From assembly GCA_965230045.1 (NCBI GenBank), contig OZ245940.1, positions 2,976,001 through 3,040,000 on the forward strand: a DNA stretch of 64,000 nucleotides. Direction: 5' to 3'. Numbering within the stretch: the stretch's first letter is position 1; each line of letters begins with the position of its first letter. The notes beneath the pieces were generated by a model. The model saw only the letters and a list, made by a program, of their open reading frames with translations. It made no database searches and was not told the origin of the DNA. The position numbers and the translations under genes are program-made. The stretch comes from G963662905 sp965230045 (GTDB lineage Bacteria; Bacteroidota; Bacteroidia; Bacteroidales; WRLA01). Shown piece after piece: positions 16,279 through 24,967 of the stretch.

Positions 16279-18675
16279 ATGATTGACAAAAAGAAATTAT
16301 CGGAAAGAGATATATGCACAAAGTTTATTACTCCTGCAATTAAAAAAGCTGGCTGGAATACTCAAACACAACTGCTTGAGGAAGTCTCTTTTACCGATGG
16401 AAAAATATACGTTAGAGGTAAATTGACTGCCCGTGGAGCAAGAAAACGAGCTGACTATATTCTTTACTACAAACCGAATATTCCGATTGCAATTGTTGAA
16501 GCTAAAGACAACAAGCACTCAATAAGTGCTGGAATACAGCAAGGACTTGAATACGCAAAAATATTAGACATTCCGTTTGTTTTCAGTAGCAACGGAGACG
16601 GATTTTTGTTTCACGACAAAACCCAAACCTCTGGAAACATTGAAACTGAATTAGACAATGAAAGTTTCCCAAGTCCCCAAGAACTCTGGACTAAATATAA
16701 AAAATACAAAGGGATAGAAACTCCCGAAGCCGAAAAAGTAGTTGAACAGGATTACTTTTTTGACGGCAGCGGAAGGACACCAAGATATTATCAGCAAAAC
16801 GCCATAAACAGGACTCTTGAAGCTATTGCAAAAGGGCAAGACCGAATTATTTTGGTTATGGCAACGGGAACAGGAAAAACTTACACAGCTTTTCAAATCA
16901 TTCACAGACTTTGGAAAAGTGGAACAAAAAAGAGAATACTGTTTTTAGCCGACCGAAACGCTTTAGTTGACCAAACCCGAAGAGGCGATTTCAAACATTT
17001 CAAAGATAAAATGACGGTGGTTAAACACCGTATGATTGATAAAAGCTATGAAGTTTACTTGGCTTTGTATCAAGGTTTGTCGGGTGCTGACGAACAAGCA
17101 AATGCATACAAACAATTTTCTCCTGAATTCTTTGATTTAATCGTAATTGACGAGTGCCATAGAGGTAGTGCAAAAGAAGATAGTGCTTGGCGTGAAATAT
17201 TGACTTACTTCAAAAAAGCAACTCATATCGGTTTGACTGCTACACCAAAAGAAACCAATGAAGTTTCAAATATTGAATATTTTGGCGAACCAGTTTATAC
17301 TTATTCTCTAAAACAAGGAATTGACGATGGTTTCTTAGCTCCTTACCGTGTTGTTCGTGTAAACCTGAATGTGGATGCCGAAGGTTGGCGACCAGAAGTA
17401 GGAAAAAAAGACAAAGACGGAAACGAAGTTGAAGACCGTGTTTATAACCGAAAAGACTTTGACCGCACTTTGGTAATTGATGAACGGACACAAATTGTTG
17501 CAAAAAAGTTGACCGAATTTATGAGCGGTTTTGACCGTTTTGCAAAAACAATTGTATTCTGTTCTGATATTGACCACGCAGAAAGAATGCGTACTGCATT
17601 ATCAAATCTGAACAGTGATTTAGTGGCGGACAATTACAAATACATTATGCAGATTACAGGCGATAATGACGAAGGAAAACGGGAGCTTGATAATTTTATA
17701 AATCCTGAAGAACGTTATCCAGTAATTGCAACCACATCGGAATTAATGACAACTGGCGTTGATGCTCAAACCTGCAAAATAATAGTTCTGGACAGCGAGA
17801 TTAAATCAATGACCAAGTTCAAACAAATTGTTGGTAGAGGAACACGGATAAATGAAGAATTCAATAAGCTGTATTTTACAATTCTTGACTTTAGAAATGT
17901 AACGGACTTGTTTGCCGACCCTGATTTTGACGGAGACCCAATTCGTGTAAAACCAGTTGCAGAAGATACCGATTTGAGCAATATTGTTGACGAAGAAGCT
18001 TACGACACTTCTCCAATCGTTGATGAACTTTCGGGAGAAGAAATCGAAATTGAACCTGAAATTCGTTATCCTGAACCACAAACAACTACCGATAAAGTAA
18101 ATGAACCACGGCAAAAGGTTTATGTAAATGGTGTTGACGTTTCTATTTTGATAAGTCGTGAAATGTATTTCGACAATGACGGAAAACCAATCACCACAAG
18201 TTTAAAAGACCACACTAAAGAATTGATTAAAGGGCAATATGCTTCGTTGGATGATTTCCTGAATAAGTGGAACAGTTCCGACAAAAAAGAAACAATCATA
18301 AAAGAACTGGAAGATCAAGGTGTTTTGGTCGAAGCTTTGCGAGATGCAGTAAACAGGCAATGCGACCTTTTCGATTTAATCTGCCACGTTGCTTTTGACC
18401 AACCACCGCTCACAAGAAAAGAACGGGCAAACAAGGTAAAAAAACGAGATTACTTTACGAAATATGGTAACGAAGCCCGAAAGGTTTTGGAAAGCCTGCT
18501 TGATAAATACGCAGACGAAGGCGTTACCAATATTGAATGTATGGATATTTTAAAAGTAAAACCTTTAACCGATTATGGTTCTCCAATGGAAATCATAAAA
18601 CAATTTGGAAGCAAGGCGAAATATTTAGAGGCGGTTAAAGAATTGGAGTATGAACTTTATAATACAGGTGCATAA
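16279..18675 (+). CDS. hsdR: Type I restriction enzyme, R subunit
   Basis: A 798-residue EcoEI-type HsdR. The N-terminal nuclease domain (about residues 1-140) has a PD-(D/E)xK-like core in RADYILYYKP…IAIVEAK. The SF2 motor domains follow, with Walker A ATGTGKT near residue 200, the DEAH-like box IVIDECHRG near 290 and motif VI around GRGTRINEEF near 515. The C-terminal EcoEI_R_C region (LFDLICHVAFDQPPLTRKERANK…) would bind the methylase core. In the R2M2S complex it translocates DNA and cuts unmodified DNA at a distance. First gene of a four-gene operon; its TAA overlaps the next ATG by one base. Local sequence is A-rich compared with flanking genes, suggesting transfer. Confidence 0.95.
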   Translation: MIDKKKLSERDICTKFITPAIKKAGWNTQTQLLEEVSFTDGKIYVRGKLTARGARKRADYILYYKPNIPIAIVEAKDNKHSISAGIQQGLEYAKILDIPFVFSSNGDGFLFHDKTQTSGNIETELDNESFPSPQELWTKYKKYKGIETPEAEKVVEQDYFFDGSGRTPRYYQQNAINRTLEAIAKGQDRIILVMATGTGKTYTAFQIIHRLWKSGTKKRILFLADRNALVDQTRRGDFKHFKDKMTVVKHRMIDKSYEVYLALYQGLSGADEQANAYKQFSPEFFDLIVIDECHRGSAKEDSAWREILTYFKKATHIGLTATPKETNEVSNIEYFGEPVYTYSLKQGIDDGFLAPYRVVRVNLNVDAEGWRPEVGKKDKDGNEVEDRVYNRKDFDRTLVIDERTQIVAKKLTEFMSGFDRFAKTIVFCSDIDHAERMRTALSNLNSDLVADNYKYIMQITGDNDEGKRELDNFINPEERYPVIATTSELMTTGVDAQTCKIIVLDSEIKSMTKFKQIVGRGTRINEEFNKLYFTILDFRNVTDLFADPDFDGDPIRVKPVAEDTDLSNIVDEEAYDTSPIVDELSGEEIEIEPEIRYPEPQTTTDKVNEPRQKVYVNGVDVSILISREMYFDNDGKPITTSLKDHTKELIKGQYASLDDFLNKWNSSDKKETIIKELEDQGVLVEALRDAVNRQCDLFDLICHVAFDQPPLTRKERANKVKKRDYFTKYGNEARKVLESLLDKYADEGVTNIECMDILKVKPLTDYGSPMEIIKQFGSKAKYLEAVKELEYELYNTGA

Positions 18676-19688
18676 TGGCAAGTGATATTATAAAAAACCG
18701 AGAGCAGGAATTACTCAGTAAATTATCAGAACTAATTGAGTATAGCAAACACAAAATAAGCTCGCAAGCCAATAGTGTTTTAACAATGTTGTTTTGGCAG
18801 ATAGGCAAAGACATTAACGAATTTGTACTTGAAAATAAGCGTGCCGGGTATGGCAAGCAGATTATGTCGACAGTGTCGTCACATTTAACAGAAAAATACG
18901 GCAGAAACTTCGAGCTTCGTAATTTGCGAAGAATGAGACAATTTGCAGAGCAATTCACCGACCTTGAGATTGTGTCGACACTGTCGACACAATTAAGCTG
19001 GTCTCATTTTGTAGAATTACTGCCGATACAAAAAGATGAAGCTAAGCTTTTTTACGCCCAAAAATCAGCCGAGGCAAATTGGGGAGTAAGAGAACTACGA
19101 AATCAAAAAGAGAAAAAGCTGTATGAGAGAACTATTGTTGCAAATAATCAGCTCCCTACCCAAATACAAGAAACCGCAAATATGTTCAAAGACCCATATT
19201 TACTGGATTTTGTCAAGCTACGAGATGATTTTATTGAAAAAGACCTGGAAGAAGCCATTCTTGCTGAATTAGAGAAGTTCATTCTTGAATTGGGTGTTGG
19301 TTTTACGTTTGTAGAACGCCAAAAAAGGATGATAATAGATGGTGAAGATTTCATTCTTGATTTACTATTTTATCACAGAAAGCTAAAACGACTTGTGGCT
19401 ATTGAATTAAAAGTTGGCCGTTTCAAAGCCTCAAATAAGGGACAAATGGAGCTTTACCTTAAATGGCTGAACAAATACGAAAAACAGGATGGCGAACAAC
19501 AACCAATAGGTTTAATTCTGTGTACTGAAACAAGCAAGGAGCAAATAGAACTGTTAGAAATGCACAAGGACGGAATTATGGTGGCAGAATACTGGACAGA
19601 CTTACCACCAAAAAATGTATTGGAAGAAAAACTGCATCAGGCAGTATTAGAGGCAAAAGAACGATTAGAAAGAAGAAAACTAAAATAA
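18675..19688 (+). CDS. DUF1016 (YhcG-type) PD-(D/E)xK nuclease-family protein
   Basis: A 337-residue member of the DUF1016/YhcG family. The N-terminal half (residues 10-150) is the family's winged-helix-like domain (…QIGKDINEFVLENKRAGYGKQIM…FELRNLRRMRQFAEQF…STQLSWSHFVELL…). The C-terminal half carries the nuclease core: E/D in GEDFILDLLFYHRKLKRLVAIELKVGRF, with D-x(n)-ExK spacing. It lies between hsdR (one-base TAATG overlap) and hsdM (immediately adjacent), so it is produced with the type I enzyme. Its role there is not established; extra nuclease or anti-phage accessory is the inference. Within it, 18969-18993 is a perfect palindrome (11-bp arms around GTCGAC). Confidence 0.9.
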   Translation: MASDIIKNREQELLSKLSELIEYSKHKISSQANSVLTMLFWQIGKDINEFVLENKRAGYGKQIMSTVSSHLTEKYGRNFELRNLRRMRQFAEQFTDLEIVSTLSTQLSWSHFVELLPIQKDEAKLFYAQKSAEANWGVRELRNQKEKKLYERTIVANNQLPTQIQETANMFKDPYLLDFVKLRDDFIEKDLEEAILAELEKFILELGVGFTFVERQKRMIIDGEDFILDLLFYHRKLKRLVAIELKVGRFKASNKGQMELYLKWLNKYEKQDGEQQPIGLILCTETSKEQIELLEMHKDGIMVAEYWTDLPPKNVLEEKLHQAVLEAKERLERRKLK

Positions 19689-21125
19689 ATGGCAAATTTA
19701 AAAGGAATACTGGACAGCATCCGCAAAATAATGTGGACAGATACTGGGCTGAATGGTGATGCTCAAAGAATTGAACAGTTGGGTTGGATGCTTTTCTACA
19801 AAATATTTTCCGACAAAGACAAGGAGCTTGAATTAATGGACGACAATTATGTGAGTCCAATACCAGCCGAACTGCATTGGGACGAATGGGCTGGCGATGA
19901 TGAAGGAATTACAGGCGATGAACTTCAAAGCTTCGTTGATAATAAACTGTTCAAACAATTAAAAGATATTCAACTTTTACCATCGGAAGATGTAAAATAC
20001 AAAAGAGCCTTGATACTTCGTGAAGTTTTTGAGGGTAACAACAACTATATGAAAAGCGGAACAAATATCCGCAAGGTGTTGAATAAGCTTAACGAAATTG
20101 ACTTTAATACAACCAAAGACAAACACGCATTTGGCGAACTGTACGAAACCATTTTAAAAGAGTTGCAATCCGCTGGTAAATCGGGCGAATTTTATACACC
20201 AAGAGCCATTACCCGGTTTATTACCGAAATGATAAATCCGCAATTGGGCGAGAAAATCCTTGACCCTTCTTGTGGTACTGGTGGTTATTTAACGGCGGCA
20301 ATCGAACACTTGAAAAAGCAAGCCAACAGCGTTGAAGAACGCCAAAGCATTGCAAAAAATGTAATTGGCTGGGAATACAAACCCTTGCCGTACTTATTGG
20401 CAACAACCAATTTGATATTGCACGACATGGAAGTGCCAAACATTACTTTCCGTGATAGTTTAGACCAACCATTGAGCAATTACACCGGGAAAAACAGGGT
20501 AAACGCAATTTTGGCAAATCCGCCTTTTGGTGGTATTGTTGCCAATAATAACGAAAACAATTTTCCACAGAATTTCAGAACAAAAGAAAGTGCCGACCTA
20601 TTCCTAATTTTAATGATTCACTTACTAAAACAAGGCGGACGGGCAGGGATTGTTTTGCCTGACGGTTCACTTACCGGCGATGGTGTAAAACAAAGAGTTA
20701 GGCAAAAACTTTTGGAAGATTGTAATTTGCATACAATTATCCGTTTGCCAAATTCTGTTTTCCAACCTTATGCAACGGTAGCAACCAATTTGCTGTTTTT
20801 TACCAAAGGCGAACCCACCAAAGAAATCTGGTATTACGAACACCGTTTGCCCGAAGGACAAAAAGCATACAGCAAAACCCGCCCAATACAGGAAAAAGAA
20901 TTTGCCCCAATTAAAAAGTGGTGGAACAAGCGTGAGGAAAGTGAAATCTGCTGGAAAGTAAGCATTGACGAAATAAAAAAACGCAATTACGACCTTGATA
21001 TTAAAAACCCCACCAAACAGGAAGAAGAAACTATATACAGCAGTACCGAACTAATGCAAATGCTTGAAAGTTCGTTTGCTAAATCTAATGATTTGTTGAA
21101 TAAGTTAAAAGAGGCGGTGAAATGA
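19689..21125 (+). CDS. hsdM: Type I restriction-modification system, M subunit (N6-adenine methyltransferase)
   Basis: A 478-residue HsdM. The N-terminal helical domain (residues 1-130) has the family's DIRKIMWTD-like opening. The methyltransferase domain has SAM-binding motif I DPSCGTGGYL (near residue 197) and catalytic motif IV NPPFGG (near residue 280), the adenine-N6 signature. It modifies the host sites specified by HsdS and forms the core of the restriction complex. The start codon follows the DUF1016 stop directly. The TGA stop overlaps the hsdS ATG (ATGA), so all four genes are translationally linked. Confidence 0.96.
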   Translation: MANLKGILDSIRKIMWTDTGLNGDAQRIEQLGWMLFYKIFSDKDKELELMDDNYVSPIPAELHWDEWAGDDEGITGDELQSFVDNKLFKQLKDIQLLPSEDVKYKRALILREVFEGNNNYMKSGTNIRKVLNKLNEIDFNTTKDKHAFGELYETILKELQSAGKSGEFYTPRAITRFITEMINPQLGEKILDPSCGTGGYLTAAIEHLKKQANSVEERQSIAKNVIGWEYKPLPYLLATTNLILHDMEVPNITFRDSLDQPLSNYTGKNRVNAILANPPFGGIVANNNENNFPQNFRTKESADLFLILMIHLLKQGGRAGIVLPDGSLTGDGVKQRVRQKLLEDCNLHTIIRLPNSVFQPYATVATNLLFFTKGEPTKEIWYYEHRLPEGQKAYSKTRPIQEKEFAPIKKWWNKREESEICWKVSIDEIKKRNYDLDIKNPTKQEEETIYSSTELMQMLESSFAKSNDLLNKLKEAVK

Positions 21126-22471
21126 GTTGGAGAGTAGTTGAAATAAAAAATTTTCTTAAAGAAAGAAAAGGAAGGTACAAACCAAATGATAAGGAAATTT
21201 CAGGATTACATAGAATTGAAAAAATTGATTTTTCTGGAAATATTTTTCTATCGGATAAGCCTTCAAAAACAAATATGATATTAGTGAAAAATGGGGATTT
21301 AGTAATTTCAGGCATCAATGTTGAAAAAGGAGCTATGGCTGTTTATAATGGAAATAATGATGTTAAGGCGACTATTCATTATTCTTCTTATGAATATGAT
21401 AAAAATAAAATTGATTTAGATTTTTTAAAACACTTTTTAAAAAGTGCAAAATTTAAAGACGCATTAAAAGAACAAGTACCAGGTGGCATTAAAACAGAAA
21501 TAAAACCTAAGCACATATTACCTTTAAAAGTTTTTATTCCAACTGAAATTAATGAACAGAAAAAAGTTGTTGAATATTTAAACGAACAAAATTCTTTAAT
21601 TGAAAATCAATCCACCGAACTCACCCACCAACTTTCATTAGTAAAACAACTCCGCCAAGCCTTTTTGCGTGAAGCCATGCAAGGTAAATTGACGAACGAG
21701 TGGCGAGCAAGTCACCCTGAGCTTGTCGAAGGGTCTCACTCTGCAACAGAACTCCTTGCCAAAATAAAAGCCGAAAAAGAGCAATTGATTAAGGAGAAAA
21801 AAATCAGGAAACAAAAGCCGTTACCTCCAATTTCAGAAGATGAAATTCCTTTTGAAATTCCAGAAAGTTGGTTATGGTGTAAGTTGGGAGAATTGTGTTT
21901 CAAGATTACTGATGGCTTTCATAATACACCACCTAAAGTTACAGAAGGTTTCCCATACATTGCCGCAACACATGTAAAGACAGATTCTATTGATTGGAAG
22001 AATTGTCATTACGTGGCGGAAAAGTATCACAGAGAATTATATAACAAAGCTTATCCCCAAAAGGGAGAGTTACTAGTTGTAAATATTGGAGCTGGATGTG
22101 GAACTCCCGCAATTATTGATGTAGATTTTGAATTTAGTTTCAAAAACACTGCTATCTTAAAGTTTAATCAACAGTTGTTTTCAAACAGATTATTGAATTA
22201 CTATTTCGTTTGGAAGAGGGATGAAATCTATGATGAACTTACAAAAGGTGGTCTACAACCATTTTTAAGTCTTACAATCATAAATAACATTAACATTCCA
22301 TTAGCCCCTCTCTCTGAACAACAACGCATTGTAGAAAAATTAGATGAATTAATGGCTTATTGCGATAATTTGGAAGAGAGCATAAAAAACAGCAAAGTAC
22401 AAAACGAAATGTTTTTAGGCCAGGTTTTAAGGGAAGCTTTGGAGCCTGAAGAAAAGGAGCTTGTTGTATGA
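21122..22471 (+). CDS. hsdS: Type I restriction-modification system, S (specificity) subunit
   Basis: A 449-residue HsdS with two target-recognition domains (about 1-150 and 230-400), each followed by a helical conserved region (…NEQNSLIENQSTELTHQLSLVKQLRQAFLREAMQGKL… and …LSEQQRIVEKLDELMAYCDNLEESI…). These set the two half-sites and the spacer of the recognition sequence. Between the first helical region and the second domain, residues about 197-204 read SHPELVEG. The underlying DNA CCCTGAGCTTGTCGAAGGG (21714-21732) is a REP-like palindrome inserted in frame. It is the last gene of the operon, with a four-base overlap with hsdM. Confidence 0.94.
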   Translation: MSWRVVEIKNFLKERKGRYKPNDKEISGLHRIEKIDFSGNIFLSDKPSKTNMILVKNGDLVISGINVEKGAMAVYNGNNDVKATIHYSSYEYDKNKIDLDFLKHFLKSAKFKDALKEQVPGGIKTEIKPKHILPLKVFIPTEINEQKKVVEYLNEQNSLIENQSTELTHQLSLVKQLRQAFLREAMQGKLTNEWRASHPELVEGSHSATELLAKIKAEKEQLIKEKKIRKQKPLPPISEDEIPFEIPESWLWCKLGELCFKITDGFHNTPPKVTEGFPYIAATHVKTDSIDWKNCHYVAEKYHRELYNKAYPQKGELLVVNIGAGCGTPAIIDVDFEFSFKNTAILKFNQQLFSNRLLNYYFVWKRDEIYDELTKGGLQPFLSLTIINNINIPLAPLSEQQRIVEKLDELMAYCDNLEESIKNSKVQNEMFLGQVLREALEPEEKELVV

Positions 22472-22715
22472 AAAGCCAGCACACAGTCGTAAGCACATCC
22501 CGCAAAACGCTCGAAGACCAAGCCTGCAATCCGAATTTTGCGGGAAGAGCTTCCGCCTCTCCAGACCAATTAGCCCACAGGGCTTTAGAGTTTGCCGACC
22601 CACAAAAAAACAAAATAAATTTGTGCTTCGTAGGTAGGTTTATGCGGATTGATAATGGCAATAAAATAACAGCTAAATAATTGATTGACAGATAGAAACG
22701 AATGAACACCAGCCC
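22472..22715 (+). other. Region downstream of hsdS; possible 70-codon frame, doubtful
   Basis: An ATG overlapping the hsdS stop (22468) opens a 70-codon frame to 22680 (…RRSASP-like low-complexity, no recognisable domain), so I do not call it a gene. The segment does contain a perfect 10-bp inverted repeat, TCCCGCAAAA (22498-22507) and TTTTGCGGGA (22536-22545). It may help end the hsd transcript, although no T-run follows. Confidence 0.35.
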
Positions 22716-22922
22716 CTAACAATTAAGCAACGTTTTCCGGCCATAGCCGGAAACCCGAATACTCGGGTCAGGTATCCTCAGGCGGGACAAGTAGTGCTTT
22801 GTGTTGAAGAAAACCGGGTTACATTTAATTGGGGAATCAATTTTTGCAGTATTTTCTACTAAATACCTTTTGGGGAGGTAAAAACAGGCCATTTTCAGCC
22901 TAAATGCTTTGGTTTGCAATTT
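22716..22922. repeat. Dispersed repeat family B, copy 3
   Basis: CTAACAATTAAGCAACGTTTTCC opens the element as at 1059. It continues with ACTCGGGTCAGGTATCCTCA, TTGGGGAATCAATTTTTGCAG, AGGCCATTTTCAGCC and GCTTTGGTTTGCAAT in the same order as copy 1. It starts right behind the hsd operon and contains no gene. Confidence 0.75.
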
Positions 22923-22982
22923 CTTCCCGTAAGTATCTAATTACCAAATAACTGTTTCGTATTTAGTTTCAATCATTATCCT

Positions 22983-23007
22983 TGCCCACGAAATTCTTTG
23001 CAGAACC
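22983..23007. repeat. Family A right-end remnant
   Basis: TGCCCACGAAATTCTTTGCAGAACC matches the right terminal sequence of family A elements (CCCACGAAATTCCTAGTAGAACC). No left end is found nearby, so this is a decayed or solo end. It lies 7 bp before the stop codon of the short-chain dehydrogenase gene. Confidence 0.55.
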
Positions 23008-23013
23008 TTGATT

Positions 23014-23793
23014 TTATACTTCCTGCATTTGACGGACTTGTTTCAGCAGCATTTTTTTGGGCATAAAAGGAATCATGGCCATCATCATTTTCTGGCTGCC
23101 TGTTAATCCGGAGACAACATCGAGTTTTCCTTTCAACATGCCATTATAGCCATCGAGTGCTACTTTGCGCGCAGAGGCCGTTTTTTGAAACATACTGGTT
23201 TTGTCCATGCCTGATATTGCTCCAAATTCCGTTTCGGTTGCGCCGGGCAACAGGGCTGTAACGCTGATGTTACGTCCGTGCAACTCCTCTGCAAGGCCAT
23301 TGCTGAATGAGGTGACATAGGCTTTGGTAGCAAAATACACCGATTGAAGCGGCCCGGGCATAAGACTGGCCGTAGAGGATACATTTAAAATACGTCCTGA
23401 ATTCCGTGCAATCATTTGAGGTAGAAATAAATGCGTCAATGCTGTAAGTGCCGTGATGTTCAGGTTGATCATATTAATCTGGCGGTCGAGGGGGATTTCT
23501 TCAAATTTGCCCAAAGCGCCAAAACCGGCATTGTTGATCAGATATTCTACTTCAATACCTGCCGCCTTTACTTCTTCATAAACTTCCTGCACTGCTTCCG
23601 CTTTTGTTAGGTCTTTGGCCATGACCAAAACCTTTACAGGATATTTCTTTTCGATATTGTTCTTGAGCTCTTTTAACCTGGGTTCGCTACGGGCAATAAT
23701 GATCATATCATGGCCTTTTTCGGCATGGATTATTGCCAGCTCTTTGCCGATTCCTGAGGATGCTCCTGTGATTAATGCTACATTCTTCATCAT
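23014..23793 (-). CDS. Short-chain dehydrogenase/reductase (SDR)
   Basis: A 259-residue classical SDR. Cofactor motif TGASSGIG at residues 9-16, NNAG near 88, and the catalytic S…YxxxK as SSTASLMPGPLQSVYFATK near residues 140-158. The glycine-rich pattern with basic residues after strand 2 (ARSEPRLKE) suggests NADP(H). The substrate is unknown; the set resembles DltE/YohE-like SDRs. It lies downstream of and on the same strand as a TetR regulator (47-bp gap), with an operator-like sequence in the gap, so it is probably the regulator's target. Confidence 0.9.
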   Translation of the reverse strand: MMKNVALITGASSGIGKELAIIHAEKGHDMIIIARSEPRLKELKNNIEKKYPVKVLVMAKDLTKAEAVQEVYEEVKAAGIEVEYLINNAGFGALGKFEEIPLDRQINMINLNITALTALTHLFLPQMIARNSGRILNVSSTASLMPGPLQSVYFATKAYVTSFSNGLAEELHGRNISVTALLPGATETEFGAISGMDKTSMFQKTASARKVALDGYNGMLKGKLDVVSGLTGSQKMMMAMIPFMPKKMLLKQVRQMQEV

Positions 23794-23806
23794 GTTATTA
23801 TTAATT

Positions 23807-23823
23807 ATGTGAGTACTTACTTA
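23807..23823. promoter_or_regulatory. Operator-like site upstream of the SDR gene
   Basis: ATGTGAGTACTTACTTA shares the GTGAGTAnTnACTT core with 24373-24388. It lies 14 bp before the SDR start codon. A shared motif in front of both the regulator and its neighbour suggests TetR binding at both. Confidence 0.5.
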
Positions 23824-23840
23824 CTATGTGTTTAAAAAAA

Positions 23841-24368
23841 TTATACATTATACTTATTCTTCAGGAATGCAATCATTCCTGCAAGATCGAATTGATCCAT
23901 TAAAAAATACCTTGTGGCCAGGCCATCGAGGGTTACAAGCAAATGAACAGCTTCCATTGCGGATTGTTCATAGCCCAGTTTTTCAAAAGCACCGGTCAAT
24001 GCCGATTGCAGAGCCTCCATTTTGTGTTCATTGTACATTTCCAGCTCCCACTTTATTTTATATTGTAACTTCCAGTATTCCAGTTCTTCTTTAGGGAGAT
24101 TGCTGTTTGAAAAAGTGTCCAGTGTTTTGCTGATAACTTTTTTGGGGTCGGTTTCAAAAACGATATTGGCAAAAAGGAGTTTGGCGCGTTCTTCGCCTTC
24201 TTTAAAAATAGCGTCCAGCAAACCTTCTTTGTTTTTAAAATGCCTGAATATCAATCCTTCACTAACACCGGCATGTTTGGCAACTTTACTGGTTGATGTT
24301 GTTTTAAATCCTTCGCGTGCAAAAAGCGCTAAAGCCGATTCGAGTATTTTAATTTGTTTTTCAGTCAT
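23841..24368 (-). CDS. TetR/AcrR family transcriptional regulator
   Basis: A 175-residue repressor counted from the ATG at 24368 (MTEKQIKIL). An upstream in-frame ATG at 24419 would add 17 residues but would include the operator. The N-terminal helix-turn-helix is textbook TetR: ILESALALFAREGFKTTSTSKVAKHAGVSEGLIFRHFKNKEGLL, residues about 6-50. The C-terminal ligand-binding region is divergent, so the inducer is unknown. It most likely represses itself and the SDR gene, since the same near-palindrome occurs ahead of both. Confidence 0.92.
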   Translation of the reverse strand: MTEKQIKILESALALFAREGFKTTSTSKVAKHAGVSEGLIFRHFKNKEGLLDAIFKEGEERAKLLFANIVFETDPKKVISKTLDTFSNSNLPKEELEYWKLQYKIKWELEMYNEHKMEALQSALTGAFEKLGYEQSAMEAVHLLVTLDGLATRYFLMDQFDLAGMIAFLKNKYNV

Positions 24369-24372
24369 AATA

Positions 24373-24388
24373 AAGTGAGTAATCACTT
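24373..24388. promoter_or_regulatory. Operator-like palindrome upstream of the TetR gene
   Basis: AAGTGAGTAATCACTT is a near-perfect inverted repeat 4 bp upstream of the regulator's start codon, matching the site before the SDR gene. Autoregulation is the inference. Confidence 0.55.
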
Positions 24389-24525
24389 GCAAAAGTAGTC
24401 CTATTTTTTGAATAAGCAAGTTTGGAAGCAGTTTTTTGTTCCATAGAAATGCAGATGCAGTATGAGCAGTTTAAAATAATTGTAGCTTTGATATTGAATT
24501 ATCTTGATATTAAAAAAAGGATAAA

Positions 24526-24915
24526 GTGCTCACATTCAATAAAAAATACTTCATTCTCACTGTCCTTCTTTTCATTGTAGAAGTGCTCATCGCTCTTTTT
24601 GTACGCGATCGGTTTGTGCGGCCTTATGTGGGTGATGTGCTGGTCGTGATGCTGATTTACTGCTTTCTTAAATCCTTTTTTAGGATCGGTATTGTTTCGG
24701 CTGCGGTAATTGTGCTGCTTTTTGCTTTTAGCGTAGAAGCCATGCAGTATTTCCGTTTCATTGAGCTGATCGGCTGGGAACATAACCGCATTGCACGCAC
24801 GGTTCTGGGCACACATTTCACCTGGAATGATATTGTGGCTTATGTTGTGGGGATTGGGATTGTTCTGGTGGTGGAATACTTTTGGAAGTCCCAGAATTTG
24901 GGAGATAAAGCATAG
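24526..24915 (+). CDS. DUF2809 family membrane protein
   Basis: A 129-residue integral membrane protein with four hydrophobic segments (about residues 7-24, 36-50, 53-70 and 102-120). It carries the family's conserved charged blocks RDRFVRPYVGDVLVV, EAMQYF and HFTWNDIVAY. This pattern is that of DUF2809 proteins, whose function is unknown. It starts with GTG at 24526. The gene is divergent from the TetR gene; 53 bp later a VOC-family lipoprotein gene follows on the same strand. Confidence 0.85.
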   Translation: MLTFNKKYFILTVLLFIVEVLIALFVRDRFVRPYVGDVLVVMLIYCFLKSFFRIGIVSAAVIVLLFAFSVEAMQYFRFIELIGWEHNRIARTVLGTHFTWNDIVAYVVGIGIVLVVEYFWKSQNLGDKA

Positions 24916-24967
24916 TTTGCTAAGCATCCTGTCATTAAGGTTTGATGAAAATCCTTATTTTCACAGC

